Notes: a model not told the origin generated them from the sequence alone. A DNA stretch of 64,000 bases from Hygrocybe punicea (GCA_963556145.1 OY744461.1:3534001-3598000), one strand, 5' to 3'; shown: positions 1 to 12,147, counted from the stretch's first letter. A program made the numbers and translations.

Positions 1-2099
1 TTCTTCCACTATCAGTGCCCCCGGAAGAGTACGACCCAAATCCGGTTTTTTGGTAGGTTTTTGTGACCGTGACATTCGCGACGTCTGAGGTCTGGGTAAT
101 GGTGGAGAAACCCGCGGATGACCCTTAGGCCGTGATGTCTTCTCGAATTCTTTCTCTTCATCTGAATCCGACACGAATGCACCTGGTGGCATTTTCGCCT
201 GAGATTCAGTTCGCAATACCTGACGCGAAGATTGAGCGGTCTCGGCAGAATTTGAGAAGATTGAGAATGGGAGTTCGTTCGGAGGCGATTCGGTTCCATT
301 GCGCTTACGTCGGCCAGTCTGATGAGGACGGACGACATCGTCATCAGAAAACATATCGATATCACCATCATGCCGGGGGTTGACAAGGGCCGTGGGCTCT
401 GGCACGGTCCGCGGCCCATCTTGCTCAAATGTTCTCTTGATTCCGATCGTGACGGGAGGCTCGTAGAAGGCATTGCGGGCGAGATTTGCGCTTCCGACTG
501 AGTCAAATAGAGACTGAGCGGCCATTCCGGCCGGTGACGTGGCCGCAAATAAACCCGGAATGGAGCGTGCCGGGGGATACTTGGGTCCCGCTGAAGAATT
601 CGGGGTTCGAAGGGGATTTTGGGACGGCAACAAACTTGACGTAAGTGGCTGAGAAATGGCAGATGTGAAGGTGGAATGCTGTGATTGGGATGCGCTCGTG
701 GTGGCTACATTAATAGTTTCACCGGTCGGGACGGGTTTAGAAACCAAACCGTTTAATGCCGGCCGTGCGGGGTGCGATCCACCCACGATAGAAGGGGCTC
801 CGGAACGGTCTGGAGTGGTAGGGATGAGAGAGTCACCGGAAAATCGACTTCTTAGGGGAGGAATTGACCAATTAACAGCAGGACGAGGAGGACTGATGTG
901 CTCCCAAGACATGCTGAGGTCATTTGTCTCGACATTAGAGCTGAATGGCTCGCCGCTTCCTGAAGACGATAAGGGTGATAGGCCCCTCCCCTGGGTAAGT
1001 TGCTCTAATTCTATTTCAAGCATGTTTTTCTCGATAATCGGCATGGTGGCTATGATTTCATCCATCGTACGTCTTCTGTCTTCTAGTGTTTTCTTCATCT
1101 TCCCAGTGGCGTTTTTGACACTAAGGGCGAATTGTCGATCGAGTTTGATGGCGGCCGCGTGCTGGCCGCTTTGAATGAGGCGAACGCACACAAGATCTTG
1201 AACAATTGGAATGGAGTCCACGGGACATGTCGGTGGCGGCCGTAGCGCGTATTCGTGAACTAGGGACTGTTCGTAGTTGGAGAATGGGAAGGCTATGAGC
1301 TGGCTGAGGGGTTTTGAGCGTGGTTTGGCTAGGGGAAGCACGCGAGAGAGAACGGGAAAAATCAGGCCAGATGTCCAGAATGGTAGAAAGAAACTCACGC
1401 GAAAGACACCATTGAAGTATTTTCTGAATAACCCGAGACCTAGATTCGCTGTTTTCCGGAAATGTCCGCTGAAACTGCCAAGCGTCCAGAAGGCTTGACT
1501 CTGCCAGCGAGGTTGTGTATATGTCGATATCATCGGGCTCTGTGAGCAGGGGTTTCGCGGTCCGTACATATTTCAGAACCAGTGGCGCAGCATTCTCGGA
1601 GAGGGAGAGCACTTCCAAGATCTTGGAGGCGTATTCCGTAACCAGGCGAACATCAGACAATATCGCAACTGCGTTCTGGAGCATAATTTCGTGACGAACC
1701 ATTCGGTATGCTGTTAACAGGTTTGAAACGCACCACTATATTGATACCACTGTCTAAATGCCAGTAGGTGGCCGCCAGCAATGCGAACTGCGGTGGGATA
1801 CATCTATCTTGCTGAAACATGTCTTCCCTTCCATCTTGGTACCACTTTAGAAGGTAATAAACGAGGCAGTCCCGCTTCAGCGCGTCATAGGTCGAGTTCC
1901 CGATAGCGTCCAGTAAGCGCTTGAGAGACGGGACATCCGTAGGCGGGTACAGCGTATCCGGGTGCTGTACGTTACCAGAGGTGAGCAATATGTCAAAAAT
2001 CAACAGGCCAGACATTTGAGCCCGCCGAGCATGAATCTGTTGCGGCCGTGGGTGGGACCAAGGAAAGAAGTCGGGGGAAAGGTTGAAGTGAGAGAGCAA
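1..2099 (-). CDS. ELYS-type nuclear pore assembly protein (3' end beyond window)
   Basis: Member of the ELYS domain family, which links nucleoporins to chromatin at the nuclear periphery. Read on the minus strand: exon 1 2099-1734, intron 1733-1676, exon 2 1675-1399, intron 1398-1329, exon 3 1328 to beyond base 1. The ELYS hallmarks follow in order: an N-terminal FDILL..G segment, YPPTDVPSLKRLLDAI, DCLVYYLLKW.QDGRE, the IPPQFALLA..YWHLDSGI block, then YVRTAKPLLTEPDDID and AW.FQRTFPE. After the second intron comes AKPRSKPLSQ, then EQSLVHEYALRPPPT and DLVCVRLIQSG. The remainder is Ser/Pro-rich and probably disordered. The frame is open to the left edge, so the C terminus is missing. The ATG at 2099 fits the usual N terminus of basidiomycete members. 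Family assignment is from recognised motifs, not a search. Confidence 0.88.
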
Positions 2100-3027
2100 A
2101 CCGACATGTTCGTTAATCTCGTCCTAGAAAAACGCGGTCAAAAGGTGATAATTCCTGTTGAACGTTCAACTGCGGATACTTACAACATCCATGGTAAATT
2201 GAACGTTGACCAATTATGTCTGAAATATTTAAAAGCAAATATCAATGTTGAACATGAACAAAGTCGTCGGTCACGGTCACAACCGTGACCTTGATTATTA
2301 TAATGATAACAATAATTAACTAGTTTAAAAAACGATAAAACAATAATTTGTCCAACTAACTCAAAAGCGCCCATCATGATCAGTCATGGTCAAAGGCGAC
2401 GAGTATTAGCGTTCGTCTCGCATAGTAACGCTTACCATATCATTATACCACCGCCCCCTCACTAATTTTGCTCTTGAATGTGATGGCTAAAATGAGGCTG
2501 AGGTGCGTTTATTTCCGGGGCTAGTGGATTTCGCTCTCAATTGCATGTTTGGAAACACAGTCATGCTCCAGAATTTGGAAGCCCAATAAGTACTAGGCCT
2601 GAGGACCAACGTTCACGCTACCCCCCACAAGATACTGAGCGAGTGCACTCGTCCCAAATGCGCCGTATCAGTGAAAAGGGAATGCGTCAGGACTCCTTGT
2701 CCTCGCCTCAGAGCCCTCGGGCAGAATCATTTCCACACGCGGGGCCATCCAGGTTCCCATTGCATAACCTCGCTGGGCAAGTCTAAACATTTTTTATTTT
2801 GTGAAGTTCATGTCATCACCCCGTAATTCGTCTGAACAATGCGTAGTCCGACAGACAGATTGCCCCCAATGTCACCGGGTCGAACTTTTGGTAACCCGGA
2901 TCGTGGCAGTATTACACCATTTATCCTCAACAAACCACAAGCCCAACCCGGTACAGAGTGCGTCATTCTCAGAAGTGTTACCTCGGTCTTCAAGATTATC
3001 TTCTTTATCACGCCAGTGATAGTTCAG
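2100..3027. other. intergenic; possible unresolved 5' exons of the DUF6593-like gene
   Basis: About 0.9 kb between the ELYS start and the first recognisable DUF6593-like exon. An open stretch at 2541-2786 (plus) is Ser/Pro-rich and ends in a segment resembling the disordered N-terminal exon of the second paralog, so it may be a first exon. I could not find a splice pair joining it in phase to 3028. AT-rich sequence around 2290-2450 holds nothing recognisable. Confidence 0.4.
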
Positions 3028-3738
3028 GAAGGTCATGCGATCCTGGTGTATATTCATTCGTTCAGCACTCCTTCGATTCAATGCTTCTCTTCCCCCCTTC
3101 AGACGATCCAAATGTACTCCCATTGTATCATATTTCTGTCAGGATGAACTATTTTGCTCCGTCTTCGTGGATCACCACAGTGCTGAGAGGTGATGGTGAA
3201 TATGTAGGAGATTTTGAGTAGGTCCATGCTTTGTGACGGTGTTGATGGCATTCTGATGCCTCCCTAGAGTCGGAGCTCTGAACACGACAAAGCAGAGTAC
3301 CGTATGTATTCGTGGTGCCGAATATTTCGTCAAAGATGTGCTTGAATTCAGTACTCTGTGGTCTGTAAGTCTTTGATAATAATAATTTTGCTTCCAAGAC
3401 AAGGGAAAGCTGAACTTTTCACCCAGGGCTTCAGTTGGAAATTGCCTGGATGTAACCTCTTCTGGGATAACTCTGGGAGTATCCGTACTGTTCGTTGGTT
3501 GTGATTCCGTTGTGTGCGGGTGCTCATGGATCACTCGTTGCAGTGCTTTGACTCCCATTCAAAGAAGGGCCATATCTTGGCGAAGTTCTTCCCGGCTCTC
3601 GGTCTACGTCCACCAGGGAACTCTGTGCCTCTCACTACGCTTGTCGTTTATCCCGCTGGCCAAGACCGGTTCGATGATATATTACTGTCAGCGCTCATTC
3701 TGGAGCGTAAACGCACCTCCGCTGCTGGGCCCAATTAG
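3028..3738 (+). CDS. DUF6593-like protein A (5' end unresolved)
   Basis: Proposed exons 3028-3217, 3268-3364, 3427-3489 and 3544-3738, all in phase. The core matches paralog B: an SFDSMLL segment, LYHISVRMN.F, a WITT.LRG.GEYVG strand, FSWKLPGCNLFWD, HILAKFFPA, and the C-terminal block LVVYPAG..RFDDILLSALILERKRT. This pattern of short beta strands ending in ILERxRT is typical of the agaricomycete DUF6593 family, whose function is unknown. It lies 0.6 kb upstream of paralog B on the same strand with introns at matching positions, indicating tandem duplication. The N-terminal exon is not identified, so this copy may be complete with a distant first exon, or decaying. Confidence 0.62.
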
Positions 3739-4348
3739 TGTTGGGCGGTGCGGTTAAGAATATCTAGGCTTCGATGTAACTGTTGTAAATTTACTTTTCC
3801 GGCGAGACGAGTTCAATGATTGGGTTCACTGGGTGATAAGATTGCAGTGCGCGGAATCGGACTAGTCCGCATTTGGTGACAAGCACGTACACATGCGCAT
3901 CAGAACGTTTCTCGGAAGTTACGAAGGATAATCAATAAGCGCTAGCCCGTGTATGTAACTTGAGTGTCTATTTCAGCGCTGGGCGGAACATTGCCTTTTC
4001 AGCTCGAGGTACCCGCAACTACCGATATGGTCCACGCACGTTCGCGTCTGGTTACTCTCATTGGCGAAATGAACAGAATTTCCGTCCAGAACCGGGCCCG
4101 GTGAATAACTTTCTGAGAAAATACTGTATGTCTTTCTTGCTTATATTCGTGTCAAAGCTTATCAGTACGTATCCGCCGTGGGACTTGCCAGGCGATGTAT
4201 TTGAAGCTCGAAGCTTGAAGCCTCCGCAGGAATCTTTTGGCCATGAAACAGTTGCACACCCGTCGTTCTTCAGAAACTGAGATGGAGCCTGAGGATGGCC
4301 CCCCAAGGCATGTCCATTACCTGATGTCAGATCATTTATTCACTTACA
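3739..4348. other. intergenic between the tandem DUF6593-like genes
   Basis: Terminator side of paralog A and presumed promoter of paralog B. An open frame at 3960-4280 exists but shows no recognisable composition or motif, and I do not treat it as a gene. Confidence 0.5.
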
Positions 4349-5410
4349 ATGGCCTTCGATAGTTATACTTTGGTGGACGAAGAGCCCCAGTCCCCGACAG
4401 GGACCCGACCAACTACGATGATCTCCATGAGCACCACCACTCGTGGGCCCTCCACATACAGTCCGGTACCGTTTGGAATTGATACCTCCGTCACCCGGTC
4501 CACTATCGAGCCTTTTTTTATTTCTCCAAACGATCCGCGAGTCTCTCCTGACAGGCGAACATCCTCCGCTTATCCCATGTCCCCTAGCTCTCCGACATCT
4601 TCTTCCTTCCCACACAACAATCCTAATCCCCACAAGTACGTCTATGTTCTGATTGTTCGGCCACGAGGGTTTCACAGCTTTTGTTTTGTCATTGCTGTTG
4701 CAGACAAAGTACCTCAAGACGGCCTATGGATCCAATCATCTATAGTTTTGCCCCGCTGTCATTTGATTCAATGGTTCTTGCTCCACCTGCAGGACCAAGT
4801 TCTGGACCTGTATACCACATATCTGTCAGACCTAACTGCTTTTCACCGTCGTTCTGGATCACTACGATCCGTAGAGGGGGATCAGAAGCTGGCGAATATG
4901 TTGGAGCGTTTGAGTGCGTCCAGAGCACACCACATGACTTTACTTGACCCTTGTGACTAGGATGGGCTACTCGAAAGCAAAACCGTGCACAGCATTTATC
5001 CGTGGTAAAGAATATAGGATGAGAGAGATCTTCAAAGCAGGTGTATGGGTACGTCCCCCCGGCTATGGTGTATTCTACAATAATGAAGAGGACTGTTTTC
5101 CAAGGATTACTCGTGGAATTTACCTGAAAGGAGTCTATTATGGGACAAAACTGTTCGCAAAGGCATCTGCTTTACCGTGCGTTCCCCCATTCATGATAAT
5201 TCAGATAATCACACCTTCCCCCAGTGTACAACGGTGGACCGTACCATTTTATTTGCCAAATTTTTCCCAGCAACAGAACTTCGTGAGCCCGGACAGGCCG
5301 CTACACTCACGAGCTTGGTCGTTTTCCCCGCTGGCCACGAACCTTTTGACGACATCTTAATGTCAGCACTAATCATCGAACGCCTTCGTACGGGCGGTAT
5401 TTTAGTATGA
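4349..5410 (+). CDS. DUF6593-like protein B, 272 aa
   Basis: Exons 4349-4635, 4704-4913, 4961-5048, 5105-5152 and 5225-5410 (819 nt, 272 aa). All introns begin with GT; the fourth ends in AAG. The first about 95 residues are Ser/Thr/Pro-rich and look disordered. The folded part begins near SFDSMVLAPPAG and runs through VYHISVRPNCF, SFWITTIRRG, GEYVGAFE, an IRGKEYRMREIF strand, YSWNLPERSLLWD, ILFAKFFPATELR, and the family-typical end VFPAGHEPFDDILMSALIIE. The fourth exon is only 48 nt and matches a 63-nt exon of paralog A. Function unknown. Family call rests on the conserved order of strands and the C-terminal motif. Confidence 0.75.
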
Positions 5411-5996
5411 TTTAGACGTGAGTGGTTTCCATTCGGCGAAATCTATTCAAGCTTGACATTCCATGTTCTTGATTTCATAGACTCGTTTACTGTATTTACG
5501 GTTACCTTAACGCAACTTTCCATATTAATTTCAGTCGTCCCCAATTTAATCGATACGGCACGCACCTTGGGTTAATGGAAAGAATTTGAAGGCAGAACGG
5601 AGTGATGGATATCTATATGTAATCTGCAGGAATGTTGGCTTGATCTTGTAAGTTTCATCCACCGAGTGTTTTACCGCAGGTCACTGACACGAATATTTCC
5701 GCCAGTACTAACATAAAGCAGGTGGGAGGAACTGGCGATTTTAGGCCGCAGTCGTCAACTGCCAAGTCGTTGTCATGTCGTTGTGGCCTCGGCCCGGTTT
5801 TCCCCACTTAGATATGCTGATCCACTGTGGTGGGTAAGCTTATATGAAAACTATTTCTTCTGTGATTGAAATTATCTCATTTCCTTTGAAAGGTGGTACA
5901 TCATGGCACAAGGCCTCGCAGCTGACACTGGATGAGAGCCATGAAGGATTCTCTATGGAATTTCTACTCGGCGAATAGCGTTTCAGAACGAGCCCT
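5411..5996. other. intergenic between convergent genes
   Basis: Lies between the 3' ends of the DUF6593-like gene (plus) and the PITH gene (minus). No ORF, RNA or repeat recognised. It should hold both polyadenylation regions. Confidence 0.5.
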
Positions 5997-6859
5997 TTAT
6001 CGCGCGGTGGTCTGTTGGCCCCCAGATTTCTCCGATAATCGATCGAAAAGGGATGCGTCGGCAGCATTAGCAGCAGGCACGCTTAGCTTGGAATCTGCCT
6101 CCTTGGTAGTAGACCTTGTGTCACCTTTGAACCCAACGTAATATATACGGGAACGGTCTCCTCCTGCCGAATCACTCTATTACGACTGTCTCAATGGGAG
6201 TGGAGCCCGAGCACGATATAAAAAAACACATACGAAGAATAGTGAAAGCGAAGTGATGCTCGCAAAGGCCGCTACACGCAGGGGATACTCCGATACACCG
6301 GTCTCGCCCTCTAGCAGGCTTATATTCAGCTGTGCTTTAGTGGTCTCAGCATCCGAAAAGTCAATGATCTGCGGATGATTTGCGTATATCCGAAGGTGGC
6401 GAGGGGTGACTTCCCCTCTCCCTGCATATAATTGAATAATTAGAATGTTATCTGGAACGTGCGTCGATGCACCGTCCTACACTAACCAAGTTTCAAAAGA
6501 AGGGACCGTAGACGAACGTTTTCCGTGAAGGGTACGTGGATGATAATCTGGTTGGGTGAAGAATCGAGAACGAACGGTGGATAAGTGTGGGTATCCTAAC
6601 CTGGTCGTCCACCCCAGAATCGGCAAATCTAGAGGTATCTTCCCGTTCGTTCCAGGGTTTTATAAGGACCTTTGCGTCTTCTGGGATGGTCACGTTCAGC
6701 CCGTGCACGCTTGACCGTGGAGACGATTCAGAGTATTGAACGAAGCAAGTGTGTAGGCAACGCTCACTTGTCCTTGTCGATGACACCGTAAAGGTTTGAT
6801 GTATTTGTCCCCTCTAGTTGAGAGGCAACAGAATTCGTGGATTCGGAGTTATCAGACAT
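5997..6859 (-). CDS. PITH-domain protein, 209 aa
   Basis: Exons on the minus strand: 6859-6768, 6709-6601, 6547-6487, 6421-6234 and 6176-5997 (630 nt, 209 aa). A nearly complete PITH (proteasome-interacting thioredoxin C-terminal) domain reads through: NLYGVIDKDN, VHGLNVTIPEDAK, IKPWNER, ADSGVDDQ, HVPFTENVRLRSLLLKLGRG, TPRHLRIYANHPQIIDF, LNISLLEGETGVSEYPLRVA, SLSLFF, and RIYYVGFKGD, followed by a short Ala/Ser tail. PITH domains bind the 26S proteasome. This protein has no thioredoxin domain, like PITHD1. The start MSDNSES is the only in-frame Met before the domain. It lies head to head with the uS5m gene. Confidence 0.9.
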
Positions 6860-6918
6860 AAAGGTACTGTAAGTTGCTGCTTGACCGTGAGCGTGACGGG
6901 TGGCTAAGTCTGGAGTCC
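6860..6918. promoter_or_regulatory. shared divergent promoter of PITH and uS5m genes
   Basis: Only 59 bp separate the PITH start codon (6859, minus) from the preferred uS5m start (6919, plus). Both must be driven from this interval or from inside each other's 5' end. No clear TATA box is visible. The arrangement is seen directly; co-regulation is inference. Confidence 0.55.
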
Positions 6919-7875
6919 ATGAACAAGTTTTCTAAAATCGTCTTTTCTCCTGCGCTACATGCTCAAAGAACACAAAGAACTAGCCAGAATGTTTTCCGAC
7001 ACAACTCCTTTCTGTCCCGCTCTTTTTCAACCCGGCGACCAGGAGGGAGCAGCCTGGAGGAACTTTCATCCATCAGCCAACATGCTGAAGCCGACATGGT
7101 CTTCCCGAACCTCATGACGCCAGACCCAATCTTGGACGCACATGAGGTTCACGTATTTCCACCCTCTCGCGACTCTTCTTTTCGCAACAGGGTCGTGGTT
7201 CGCAACGACGGGGCGCCCTTGTTCCTTTCAGACCCAACAGAAAGTGGCGAAGAACGTTCAGAATCATTAGAGTCTGAGGGCGAAATCTCGCCACTCTCGA
7301 ACCTCCCGCTGGATGGAAGGGAGCTTAACAGGCTCTACAAATTCCCCCTTTTAACACGCCGGATTACGCAGCAGACAGGGAAGGGGAAAATTCATCGGCA
7401 ATATTGTATGATTGTTGTGGGTAATGGTGATGGGCTGGTTGGATACGGGGAAGGCAAGGACGAGGATCTTCCACGAGCGTCGGACAAGGCGTTTGCTCAG
7501 GCGGTGCGGAACATGGACTTCGTTGAACGATTCGAGAAGCGCACGATATGGACGGAGATGGAGACAAAATTGGGCGCTACTCGTGTCATTCTTCGACCTC
7601 GGCCGGTTGGATTCGGTTTGAGATGCAATCCAAACATCCACCAGGTACTAAAAGCTGCTGGGATCAAGGATATAAGCGCAAAAGTGTGGGGCAGTCGAAA
7701 CCCAATGAACGTCATCAAGGCGTTGTTTCGAATGCTTCAGGCGGGCAATGCACCACTATCTATGGGCGATGGCGTTGGAGGAGGAGGGCGAAAACTCAAC
7801 AAGGGTAGTGGTGTCCGGGGCAAAGGCGAGGTTGAACGAGAAAGAGGACGAAGGTTGATAGACTTGAGGGACTGA
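6919..7875 (+). CDS. MRPS5: mitochondrial ribosomal protein uS5m, intronless
   Basis: Small-subunit mitoribosomal protein of the S5 family. The frame is open from 6874, but the second Met at 6919 begins a typical Arg/Ser-rich, acid-free mitochondrial presequence (MNKFSKIVFSPALHAQ, later RSFSTRRP), so I place the start there (318 aa). The central region carries the S5 signature: a GKGKIHRQYCMIVVGNGDG strand, GYGEGKDEDLPRASDKA, then in the C-terminal S5 fold FGLRCNPNIHQVLKAAGIKD and SAKVWGSRNPMNVIKALF. A basic, Gly-rich tail follows. The mature protein acts in mitochondrial translation. Length and domain order fit fungal uS5m. Confidence 0.92.
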   Translation: MNKFSKIVFSPALHAQRTQRTSQNVFRHNSFLSRSFSTRRPGGSSLEELSSISQHAEADMVFPNLMTPDPILDAHEVHVFPPSRDSSFRNRVVVRNDGAPLFLSDPTESGEERSESLESEGEISPLSNLPLDGRELNRLYKFPLLTRRITQQTGKGKIHRQYCMIVVGNGDGLVGYGEGKDEDLPRASDKAFAQAVRNMDFVERFEKRTIWTEMETKLGATRVILRPRPVGFGLRCNPNIHQVLKAAGIKDISAKVWGSRNPMNVIKALFRMLQAGNAPLSMGDGVGGGGRKLNKGSGVRGKGEVERERGRRLIDLRD

Positions 7876-8424
7876 GAACATGGTGAGTGGGTACAAGGCA
7901 TGTTTTATAGGCAAATTGTTTTCATTCTGTTCAAATCGACAGCAGACACAGCAGAACTCTCCGGTTCAGGCAGTCAAGCGTGGCTATTCTCTCTAGGGCT
8001 GCAACCGTTCACGGATGGATGTACATGATACCCTTGAGCCGGGCGTGTAGAGGAGTGGCCTTGTCAGAGAAGACCTATTTTGCCGTTAATATTCAAGAGA
8101 TGTCATTTCTTGTCAGCAAATTTCAGGTTCACCAACTACATAGGTTCATGCAAATCGAAGCTCCGAATTCATGAGGATACAGCATGCGGGAAGCTTTGTG
8201 AATTCATGGGAAGTCAGAAGCCCCATGCTTCATACATAAGGTGGTACGCCTGGTACTAATACATAATCCAGCACAGCGATATGGACGCAAGGACGAAGGG
8301 AGGTGAGGAACAAATGTAAGGCCTGGTTCTCCCTTGCAACCAGGAGTGTGTAACGTATGAAAAAAGGTCGTGGGAGATGCCCGCAGGAGTGAGTGAACAA
8401 GAGCAAATGGTCGAAAAAAATATT
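7876..8424. other. intergenic between convergent uS5m and kinase genes
   Basis: 3' flanks of the uS5m gene and of the Ran1-like kinase. A 64-codon frame at 7980-8174 has no supporting features. Nothing else seen. Confidence 0.5.
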
Positions 8425-10532
8425 CTATGAAGCACTCGCCGCAAAAAATTTCCCTGGCGAAAACCAATGTCGTTTCGAGATCAAGCGTGCTGTCTGACGA
8501 CAATTACCGTCTTGGGTGCTCAATGGGGTCCTCGGTCTTGATGGCGCGAACGTCCAAGGCTGTTTGAGCGGTGGAGATGGCGTTCTACTTCGGGTAAACG
8601 TCGATCCACGGGAAGGCGACGAGGAGGAGCGAGGTGAGCGGGGGAAAAATTTGAATATGCTCGTTCCCTTTGACTTGGATTCATAACATTTTTTCGACGG
8701 GCTTCTTGGAGTAATTTTGGGAACGGGCGAATTGTCCGAACAGACAGACACAGGCTGGAGCAGTGGTGGAGGTTGTGATAGGAATATAGGTTGTACGTGA
8801 AAATCTGGCCAGTTGATGATTTCCGCACATAACGCGGTTGGGGATTTGATATCGCAGACGATATCTTGGCATGCTAGGGAGCTTTTGGTCCTGGCGTAAA
8901 TCGAAGGATACGACATATCTGTTGTAGCATACTCCCAGTTTGAAACAGTATCCATCTCCTTGCTTTCTTGGTCGTCTCCGAAATCCACCGTGGAGGGCAT
9001 CTCCAGTGAAACCTTTGACCGGGATCCAGGACTCGCAAGAAAAAAAGATGATGAGTACGGAACATAGTCTATCGCGGTGTGCATCATCGATGATCCACTG
9101 GACAACGACGCCACACTTCCATTTTGGTGAAGTCGACCACAGTTAGTATCAACAGTCAACTGTTTCTGCGGTGCGATGCTGACTCGGTCTCCAAATGACG
9201 CATCTGCGCCGTTGGGAGTGACAGGAAGAGATGATGTTGATCCAAAGGATGGACTTCGCGGCGAACGTGTCGAGGGAGGAGTCTGTGGAGGATCCCACAT
9301 CCTGAGGCTCGCAAGGATACGCTGAGAATCGGACGATGAAATGGGGGATTCAAATCCCCAGGTGGCCGCGCAGGACGAATACGCAGTCCACCGTTCATAG
9401 GACGACTCATCAGCTGTTGACTGGCTTGCAAACACGATGTCTGACGCTGATGCAGAATCTTTGCTCCAGCGCGATTTCAGTTCATCCCGCGAGTCTGTCT
9501 GCGGTAACTTGCCTTTCGTTGATGAGTCGCTATCGATGTCCATGCCAGCCTCCCAGGGACAACGGGCCATGCTCCCCTCGAATATGACGCCGTCGGAATA
9601 AAAATTGTCAACATCCTGAATTGCTCTCCGTAGTTCCGGCAATGTCATCCTATCCCGCCAGTCAACCTCTAGCATGCGCACGAGGATCGCATTCAGTTCA
9701 GGTGAGATCGGGAGGACGGTGGGAAGGAAGCTTGCAGGCTCCTGGAGATATGCCTGGAATGTGGGGTCAGAAGCTGATGCCGATTTCCATGGATTGCGGC
9801 CGGTGGCAAGGTTGAGAAGGATTATAGCTAGCGACCAAATGTCGTTGAACATTGGCGAGTACGATCCTGTGGGTGCGAACTCCCCTCCCTGGCATTCTGC
9901 ATTGCATGTTAATCGGTAGCAGCGGGAGTATGCTGATTTGGTAACATACCCGGACTCATATGGTAAACGCTGCCAGTACGAAACTCTTCGCTGACCTTGT
10001 CAGTCGTTGCGAGTCCGAAATCCGTTATGGCAACTCGAAGGCCGCCGTCAAAGCACAGAACATTCTCAGGTTTCAGATCACGGTGATATATGCCCAGAGA
10101 GTGGCAGTATTCCACCGCATCGAGCAACTGGAGGAAGACCTGCTTTATGAGGTGGTCGTCCCCAAGGTAGCGGCAGCTGTGAAGAATCTGAGAGAAGAGG
10201 TCGCCATCGCTGGCATAATCCATGACGATGTAGGTGTAGTTGTAGTCCTCAATGATCCGGTGCAGTGTGACGACATTAGGATGCGCAGATGCCAGCTGAT
10301 GAAGGGTGATTTCTCGGATGTGAATGTGTCGTTGTCGGCCATTTTGCTGCGGCAGAGGGTCCACAAGACATTTTACAGCGTAGGATTTCGAGAAAGAGGA
10401 ACGAGTATCGACGGCACGATATACGACGCCGTAACCCCCGATGCCCAACACTTCCACCAGCTCCAGGGTGTCATCGTCGACCAACGTTCCGAGTGGGGGA
10501 TGGGAGGCGGGGAATGGAGCCTTCGAAGGCAT
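8425..10532 (-). CDS. Ran1/Pat1-like Ser/Thr protein kinase, 684 aa
   Basis: Exons 10532-9950 and 9896-8425 with one 53-nt intron (9949-9897), which falls inside the activation segment just before the SPE triad. Kinase landmarks: glycine loop GIGGYGVV, catalytic lysine in YAVKCL, YTYIVMDYASDGDLF hinge, catalytic loop IYHRDLKPEN, metal-binding DFGLATT, APE-equivalent SPECQGG, and WSLAIILLNLATGRNPWK. The order and spacing (including PNVVTLH and HLIKQVFLQLLDAVEYCHS) resemble S. pombe Ran1 and yeast Sks1/Vhs1, which act in nutrient sensing and repression of sexual development. The C-terminal about 400 residues are Ser/Thr/Pro-rich and probably regulatory. The frame is open upstream to an ATG at 10637; MPSKAPFP at 10532 is preferred because the extra 35 residues look non-coding. 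Confidence 0.88.
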
Positions 10533-12147
10533 TGCAATGGCGAGCCTGAATGAAAAAAGGGCGAATTTAGCAACAGGGAAGGGTTTCGACAAAAGAGATG
10601 AAGTCCTGAAAGCTTGCAAATACGAAGTGAAAGTCACTCACATCGTTATAAACGTGATTGACGTTCCTGTTCGGCGTGGCAGGCATGAGGTACTACTGCA
10701 AGGCGCCCGGCAGGCGTTGACAGCAGTGACGCACGGATCCGTCCCGACAAAGTTGGTGCGGGTGGAAGGAAAGCTGGCTCCACTGTATTCATGAAACGGG
10801 CCAACCTCTGAATACGATTTGATATCTAGTATGTTCTGCACTAAGCTTGAAAAGGATGATGAAAGTGAATCAGGGTCCCCACCCGATCTTGGCATCGTGA
10901 GATCTAGACAAGATCGGAATCTGGGTCACCAAACGCAGCGTTATGAGCCAATCATAAACTTCAAGCTTCAGTGTGGCTATTGCCTCGTTGCATTTGCACA
11001 AGAGCCAAGACCGTTTTCCGACTCACCAAGAGCGTTGGGCCACCAATGCCATAACACTTAGTAATGTCAGTCACAGGGGCTCCTAGGTGGTATACCATTT
11101 CATTATCCGATGGTTAATAGCATTCACGGGAGGCTCCGATGCATTCGGCAACGTCATAACCGAGGACTCGGATATCGCGCCGTAAGAGAAAGCAAGCGGT
11201 GTGCATATCAATCCTATTGATGTCGAGAATGAAAGTTGCGTAAGTATGCTTAGCCTGCTAGGAGCATTCAAAGTTGAACTGTGGAGAAAATAGAATTTCC
11301 AAGATGGCGAAGAAAGTTGTACCACGGGACGCGGCAAGGCTTCCCTCTTTCGGAAAGCACTGGCCTAAATCAGTTTAGATTTTCCAGTGAATGACTCGGA
11401 ACGAAAACTAGGCCGACGCTATGGCCATTCGCAGTCGACACAGGGGACACTGGAACGTCCGTTGAACATTGAGGCACAATCAGGGGCATGACATTATGCC
11501 AGTCTTGTGTACAAAAACTCGGCACAGACTTTAACTCGGAGTGTAAGCAATAGTGAACAGAATACTTACGTACAGCATGTTCGCCGGAAAGGAGGCGTTA
11601 ATTCTACCGTACCTCGGCAGTCAAACAATGTTGCGGGATTCGACCGGAGAATAGAGTCATTGACGCAACGACCGCAAATGTGGCCTTCGAAGGGGGCCCC
11701 TCGGAATTGGCGGAAGCTCACGTCATAACCCGTAGAATTGGACGTCGGGATCAAGTGATCGGCGATTCCCCTCGTCGAATATTCAATGAGGAGCCTTTTC
11801 CGCAAGCCTTGAGATTTCATAAGAAAGAAATGTTTGTGTATCAGAACGTCATGCCGGCAACTTTTGAAAGGCAAATATAAAACCTTACATTGCAAACCAA
11901 ACCACCCTCCCGCGGAAGAGAAAGGGGCTTGATCATGATGCAAGTCCAGTGCTGCAGCAATTTCAGCTCTTCCTACTCCAAGTTATGTGCCATTGTGAGG
12001 CGTCAGAACTTGTGAAATGGGAGACGTGGCCAATCGACATCAATATGAATTAACTGATCAATCAAAATTGACTGTTGGACCTACTTATTGTGCTGGAGGT
12101 TGCAGCTATGCGCTCGTTGCCGGTGTCGTGACGGTCATCGCGTCTGG
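10533..12147. other. 1.6-kb intergenic region, no supported gene
   Basis: Upstream of the kinase and of the KEN-box gene. Short frames on both strands (for example 11566-11943 minus, Cys-rich, with a GTAAGT just after its last cysteines) are not recognisable and I could not assemble a spliced model. Treat as intergenic, with an unrecognised small gene not excluded. Confidence 0.4.

Noticed and set aside
3960..4280. 106-codon frame between the DUF6593-like genes
   Set aside because: Lies in the expected promoter of paralog B and has no recognisable composition or motif.
11566..11943. Cys-rich minus-strand frame with a following GTAAGT
   Set aside because: No matching upstream or downstream exon and no family; too weak to call.
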